Positions 20,101 through 24,084 of a stretch of 24,084 nucleotides of DNA are shown piece after piece. The DNA is from Chara braunii. Taxonomy: Eukaryota; Streptophyta; Charophyceae; Charales; Characeae. The notes under the pieces are model-generated. The model was not told the origin of the DNA. It did not search any database and worked only from the letters and a program-made list of their open reading frames with translations. The stretch lies in the NCBI GenBank assembly GCA_003427395.1, contig BFEA01000591.1:412226-436309 (forward strand), given 5' to 3'. Every line of letters begins with the position of its first letter. Positions within the stretch are counted from its first letter, which is position 1. The position numbers and the translations under genes are program-made.

Positions 20101-20623
20101 AGGCAGAAAGACCAGAAGACCCTTTGTTTTTGTGCTCGTAGGTGCGGATGTCATTTTTGAATGCATTCCGAACAGCAGTTGTGTGCCACGTGGAACATGC
20201 GTACAACATTCCCCATGCTCTAGTGCAAACCTTGATCTTGTTGAATGTGACTCTTAATTGAAGAAGCTCGCCTTCGTCCGAGAAGTAAGAGGCTTCTCTC
20301 ATCTGCTCCAGAAGGAATTTCACCTGTTCTGGTTGCTTCATTGACCAAAACATTTGACGCGTCTCGAGTATTTTTTCGACAAAAAATATTCTTACGCACT
20401 CACTGTTGCAACAATTTTGGTTCACTATGTCCTCGAGCTTATCCTTGCTCGTGTTGAAGTTTGCTTTCTTGTTGTACAGGCGACAATTCTTGTTTCTTTT
20501 GCCTAAGTTGTAAGGAGCTTTCTGCTCCTCTGTTGTTGCACTGAAAATACCTCTGCGTACTTCTTGACTTAAAGTCTCCTTGGCCTCTTGAAGCTCCTTT
20601 GTGGACGACTTTCTGCCGAACAT
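17162..20623 (-). pseudogene. DUF7869-like transposase-type gene, two exons, one internal TAG
   Basis: I read exon 1 as 20623-19798 and exon 2 as 18804-17162. The donor is GAG|GTAAGTG and the acceptor GAACAG|. The phase-1 join gives exactly 823 codons with the TGA at 17164. Features in the predicted order: C-C-x3-C (residues 71-76); V-C-T-R-A-W (132-137); a block ending H-Y-P-K-V-V-I-P and C-A-Q-C (256-259); H-R-S-M-Q-x2-E-R; I-I-D-G-M-D-Q (Asp 316, 319); L-D-N-T-T-K-E-N-K-N-R (Asp 399); and G-R-T-H-E-D-I-D-Q-M-F (His 437, Glu 438, Asp 439, Asp 441). A C-terminal part has a BAH/SH3-like stretch and an acidic tail. This motif order is what I know from DUF7869 proteins of algae and invertebrates, whose role is unknown but looks like an RNase H-fold transposase. 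A TAG at 18166-18164 (residue 489) is the only break. I call it a pseudogene for that reason; recent loss, readthrough or recoding are alternatives. Confidence 0.7.
18805..19797 (-). other. Intron of the DUF7869-like gene (993 bp)
   Basis: It begins GTAAGTG at 19797 and ends ACAG at 18805, with a pyrimidine-rich stretch (CCCTCTCTTTTGC) before the acceptor. Removing it keeps frame and joins protein blocks that belong together in the family (the CxxC block to the HRxxQxxER block). It holds two good (18955, 19503), one fair (19654) and one weak (19198) copy of the TATAG-CTATA palindrome. Confidence 0.7.
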
Positions 20624-20768
20624 ATTAGTTTCCTGCTCCGAACCCTAAGCCGGTATCCCTTCTGAAGATAGCCTCCGACGGGGACACTTGACGGTGACAA
20701 TGGATGACACACGACGAATACCAAGAATGCTGCTTCTCTCATTCGGTCTTTGTCTCCTACATCTGTGA

Positions 20769-20906
20769 GCCGAAAGATCTGGTGGCAAATGTAGTTCAAG
20801 CTCAAAGATGTGTGGGAGAACAACGGGCGTTGTGTAAGCCGGAAGATCTGGTGGCAAATGTAGTTCAGGCTCAAAGAAGTGTGGAAGAACAACGGGCGTC
20901 GTGTGA
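20769..20906. repeat. Two tandem 69-bp units upstream of the DUF7869-like gene
   Basis: Units 20769-20837 and 20838-20906 differ at about eight positions. Sixty-nine is 23 codons, and on the minus strand one frame (20645-21061) translates them as two 23-residue Pro/Leu-rich repeats containing P-V-V-L-P-H and L-H-L-P-P-D-L. This could be an upstream exon, but no splice link to exon 1 is clear, so I list it only as a repeat. Confidence 0.7.
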
Positions 20907-21035
20907 CAGCTATCCTTGTCAGCCTCTCCTGAACGACCTGGAAAGCTGTCGAAATTGACGTCCATCTTCGTTGCAGTGGCGTGTTGAGAAAGAGTAAGGG
21001 AAACGGTTTGTCGGCACGAAAGCAACTTGAACAGA

Positions 21036-21530
21036 TGCGTTGTCTTGTCCTCAAGATACACGCAGTACTCTTGTCAGGTTCCAACTACAACTCTCCAGAC
21101 GTTACATAGGTTGTGCAACACGAAGACAACTTGAACAGACGTGTTGTCTTGTTCTCAAGAAACGAGAAGTTATCTTGTCGAGTTCCATTACATCTCCAAG
21201 GAAGTACTCAGGATGCTCAGCACGACGATGACTCGAAGAGACGCGTTGTCTTGTTCTCGAGAGACATGCAGTAGTCTTGTCGTATTCCAATTACAACTCC
21301 ACGGACGTTATACAGGTTGCGCAGCACGAAGACAACTTGAAGAGACGTGTTGTCTTGAGACGAGCAGTTGTCTTGTCAAGTTCCACTACATCTCTGTGAA
21401 AATGCGCAGGATGCGCAACACGAAAACAACTGGAACAGACATGTTGGCTTATTCTCAAGAGAAGAGCAGTAGTCTTGTCGTGTTCCGCTACAACTCCGTC
21501 AAAGTTTTGCGGTACACACCTGCAGAAGTT
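21036..21530. repeat. Tandem repeat, ~102-bp unit, about 5 copies
   Basis: Unit starts, marked by TTGTCTTG or TTGGCTTA, lie near 21040, 21144, 21246, 21350 and 21444. Units share words such as CTCAAGA, AGTCTTGTCG, GTTCC-CTACA and CACGAAGACAACTTGAA. A partial copy may precede 21036. Open frames on both strands through it are repeat translations and not credible genes. Confidence 0.85.
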
Positions 21531-21639
21531 GCAAAAGAATGGCATCACGCGGAAAAAAACGCCTTCAAGCCTCAAAACACGCTACTCGGGAGTCGCAAGT
21601 GCAGCAAAGTCGTAACGACCTAAGTGATAGAACATTGAA

Positions 21640-22420
21640 GAGACACGGAGCACACTACATTTCGGGCGGGAAACCCAGAACAGCAACAAATTTTGTCACC
21701 CCGCCCTATTTTCCGCCGAGAGATCTGCTTTGCAGTCTGCCCGCTCTCTTTCACGCCAGAAAGTGCGGTTTTCAGCAGCCAATTAGTCCTGCCGTGAAAT
21801 TTTGAGTCCGGCTGACGACATATTAAAAAAAAATTGACACTTTCTCCGCCAAAACTGCAGGCGGGAACTGGTCTCTTGAACGTAGAATGTGCCAAAATGT
21901 GTTCCGGTGCTCTTATAGGACAATAAACAGCCTCAGCGTATTTTGATTCTAGACAGCCCGACAGAACGACGCTTCCCGTACAGGTATCCCTTGTTGTACC
22001 ACGGAAAGTCGGTTGAAGCCCTTCGAAATTACTTTTGTTTTGTGGCGGGAAGATCAAAATAATTGCAAATTTGGTCGTCGTGCCCTAATTTTCCCCCAAG
22101 AGGTCCGTCTTCCCGCTCTCCCGCACAGTTACACCAGAAGAAGATTCTCAAGCAGGAAAACCTGACAGCAACAATTTTTGTCGTCACCTCCTGATTTCCG
22201 CCGACGACTCTTTTTTTCAGTCCTCCCGCTTAATTTCACGCCAAGAAGTGGAAGTGCGCTTTCCAGCAGTCACTTCATCTTTCCGTGGAACTTTGAGCCC
22301 TTCTTTTGTAGCGGAAAGACGAAAAGTTTTGCAGATTTCGTTTTCGTTCCCTATTTTCACCAAGAGCTCCGCTTTCCCGCTGTTTTGCAGTGTTACGCCT
22401 GGAGTAGATTTTCAGGCTTT
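21640..22420 (-). promoter_or_regulatory. GC-rich upstream region with repeated E2F-like motifs
   Basis: GGCGGGAA or its reverse is seen near 21664, 21852 and 22042; TTTCCCGC near 22374; and TTCCCGC near 22106. They sit inside a loosely repeated block of the form GCGGGAA...CAACAAATTTTGTC...CCCTATTTTCCGCC...AGAG-TC, with about four diverged copies. The core resembles the E2F-DP consensus TTTSSCGC. The region lies 1.0-1.8 kb upstream of the minus-strand gene. A role as its promoter is inference; no TATA or start site was identified. Confidence 0.4.
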
Positions 22421-22561
22421 GAACTTGTTCGCCCGGGGTGGATTTTCGAAAATGGGTCAAATTGCTCCCGCAATTTTTTTCGCGGTTAAAATGATTTTTG
22501 AATTTTTTAAAATATTTTCTTTTTAAAGATCGCAACCAAATGTACGAACCCTCGAATTTTC

Positions 22562-24084
22562 AGAGTTGTTTCGGGGTGCCAAGAATGCCCTGGCGGTTAG
22601 GACCCACTGCTAGAGGGGTTCAAAAATTAAAAAGGGGGTCTGATTTTCGCTTAAGAGGGGTAAAATAAAATTCGGGGTGCCAAGATGCCCTGGCGGTTAG
22701 GACCCACCGCTAAAGGGGTCCAAAAATTATAAAGGGGTTCGGATTCTCAGTTAAGAGGGGTGTAATTAATTTTGGGGTGCGAAGAATGACGGTGGGGTTA
22801 AGACCCACTGCTACAGGGATCCAAAAATTATTAAGGGGGTCGTATTCTCACTTAAGGGGGGTCTAATTAATTTCGAGGTGCGAGGAATGACCTGGGGGAT
22901 TAGGACCCATCGCTAGAGGGGCCCAAAATTATAAAAGGGGTCGGGGTCAAATTAATTTCGGGTTGCGAAGAATGCCTTGGCGGTTAGGACCCAACGCCAA
23001 AGGGATCCAAAAATTATATAGGGGGTCGAACTCTTACTTAATGGGGGTCAAACTAATTTCGAGGTGTCAAGAATGCCCTGGCGGTAAGAACCCACCCGCT
23101 GTAGGGGTCCAAAATTATATGTGGGGGTCGGATTCTTAGTTGAGGGGGATCAAAAATGACGGTGGGTTTAAGACCCACCGTTATAGGGGTCCAAAATTAT
23201 TAAGGGCGTCGAATTCTAACTTTGGGGGTTTTAAATTAATTTCGGGGTGTGAAGCAATACCTGCGGGTTAGGACCCACCGTTAGAGGGGTCCAAAATTAT
23301 AAAAGGGGTCGGATTTTCATTTTGGGGGGGTTCAATTAATTTCGGGGTGCCAAGAATGCCCTGGCGGTTAGGACCCACCGCTATAGGGGTTCAAAAATTA
23401 TAAAGGGGATCCGATTCTCACTTAAGAGGGGTCAAATTAAATTCGGGGTGCGAAGAATGCCCAGGCGCTTAGGACCCACCGCTACAGGGGTTCAAAATTT
23501 TTAAAGGGGGTCCGATTCTCACTTAAGAGGGGTCAAATTAAATTCGGGGTGCAAAGAATGCCCTGGCGGTTAGGACCTACCGCTAAAGGGCTCCAAAAAT
23601 TATCAAGGGCATCGGATTCTCACTTAAGAGGGGTCTAAATAATTTCGCGGTGTGAAGAATGACGATGGGGTTGAGACCCACTGCTACAGGGGTCCAAAAA
23701 TTATATTTGGGGTCGGATTCTCAGTTAAGGCGGTTCAAATTAATTTGGGGTGCGAAGAATGACGGTGGGGTTAAGAGCCACCGTTAAAGGGGCCCAAAAT
23801 TGTAAAGGTGGTCGAATTCTCACTTTGGGGGGGTTAAATTAATTTTGGGGTGCCAAGAATTACCTGGGGGTTAGGACCCACGGTTAGCGGAGTCCTAAAT
23901 TATAAAGGGGGTCCGATTTTCATTTTCGGGGGGTTAACTTTATTTCGGGGTGCCAAGAATGCCCTAGCGGTTAGGACCCACCGCCATAGGGGTTCAAAAA
24001 TTATAAAAGGGGTCGGATTCTCATTTCGGGGGGTTCAAATTAATTTCGGGTGCGAAGAATGACGGTGGGGCTAAGACCCACCGT
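22562..24084. repeat. ~101-bp satellite array, at least 16 units, truncated by the window end
   Basis: Each unit opens near TTTCGGGGTGCCAAGAATG, has a central GGTTAGGACCCACCGC box, then a GGGGTYCAAAAATTATAAAG stretch and ends near TTAAGAGGGGTCAAATTAA. Starts fall roughly every 98-103 bases from 22570; units 5 and 7 are shorter. Three unit types can be told apart by the central box: CCCTGGCGGTTAGGACCC, GACGGTGGGGTTAAGACCC and ACCTGGGGGTTAGGACCC. Boxes are self-complementary, for example ACGGTGGG pairing with CCCACCGT. No gene lies within; the array continues beyond the window. Confidence 0.93.

Larger units (their letters stand above)
15067..21927. promoter_or_regulatory. Dispersed palindrome TTATAG-NN-CTATAA
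   Basis: Good copies occur at 15067-15082, 15180-15195, 15239-15254, 15350-15365, 15410-15425 and 15521-15536 within the array. Outside it they occur at 16899-16914, 18955-18972 (perfect 8-bp arms), 19503-19519 and 19654-19671; 21912-21927 and 19198-19215 are weaker. The two centre bases vary (TT, TC, GA, AA) while the arms hold. It is found on both sides of and inside the intron of the gene at 17162-20623, and I did not notice it elsewhere in the window. A dimeric protein's binding site is one reading. Confidence 0.6.

Noticed and set aside
20569-21575. Minus- and plus-strand open frames through the 69-bp and ~102-bp repeats
   Set aside because: Open in several frames at once because of the repeats; no conserved domain.

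Overview
The window is eukaryotic nuclear DNA from a large, repeat-rich genome. It carries a nearly full-length Ty3/gypsy chromovirus-type LTR retrotransposon primed from initiator tRNA-Met, a spliced transposase-like gene with canonical splice sites, AT-rich intergenic DNA and several tandem arrays. A plant or alga (possibly a streptophyte alga) fits this mix, but nothing fixes the species. There are no operons, ribosome binding sites or CRISPR arrays.

Layout. 1-1813: AT-rich DNA with two clusters of GTTCG/CGAAC motifs and no credible gene. 1819-12727: the LTR retrotransposon, flanked by a 5-bp target duplication GTAAG (1814-1818 and 12728-12732). It has a 309-bp 5' LTR, a tRNA-iMet primer-binding site, a long low-complexity leader, gag, pol (protease, reverse transcriptase, RNase H, integrase, chromodomain), a 521-bp foldback/MITE-like insertion in the 3' end of pol, a repeat-bearing 3' region and a 261-bp 3' LTR. 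The coding region is broken by in-frame stops, frameshifts and lost catalytic residues, so this copy is a fossil. 12733-14890: AT-rich intergenic DNA with a striking 32-bp-arm hairpin. 14900-16060: tandem array with a ~171-bp period. 17162-20623 (minus): a two-exon gene whose product resembles the DUF7869 family of uncharacterised, RNase H-fold transposase-like proteins. The splice phases join into 823 codons interrupted by only one TAG. 20769-21530: 69-bp and ~102-bp tandem repeats upstream of that gene. 21640-22420: GC-rich upstream region with repeated E2F-like GGCGGGAA/TTTCCCGC motifs. 22562-24084: at least 16 units of a ~101-bp satellite with apparent higher-order order, running off the window.

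The most interesting unit is 14.9-22.5 kb. The DUF7869-like gene, its intron and its flanking arrays share a recurring palindrome, TTATAG-NN-CTATAA, so they may form one mobile element or one regulated locus. I could not find its ends. Separately, 2910-2946 matches the Nextera mate-pair junction adapter and lies between two identical 129-bp copies of host sequence. The assembly is therefore artefactual there.
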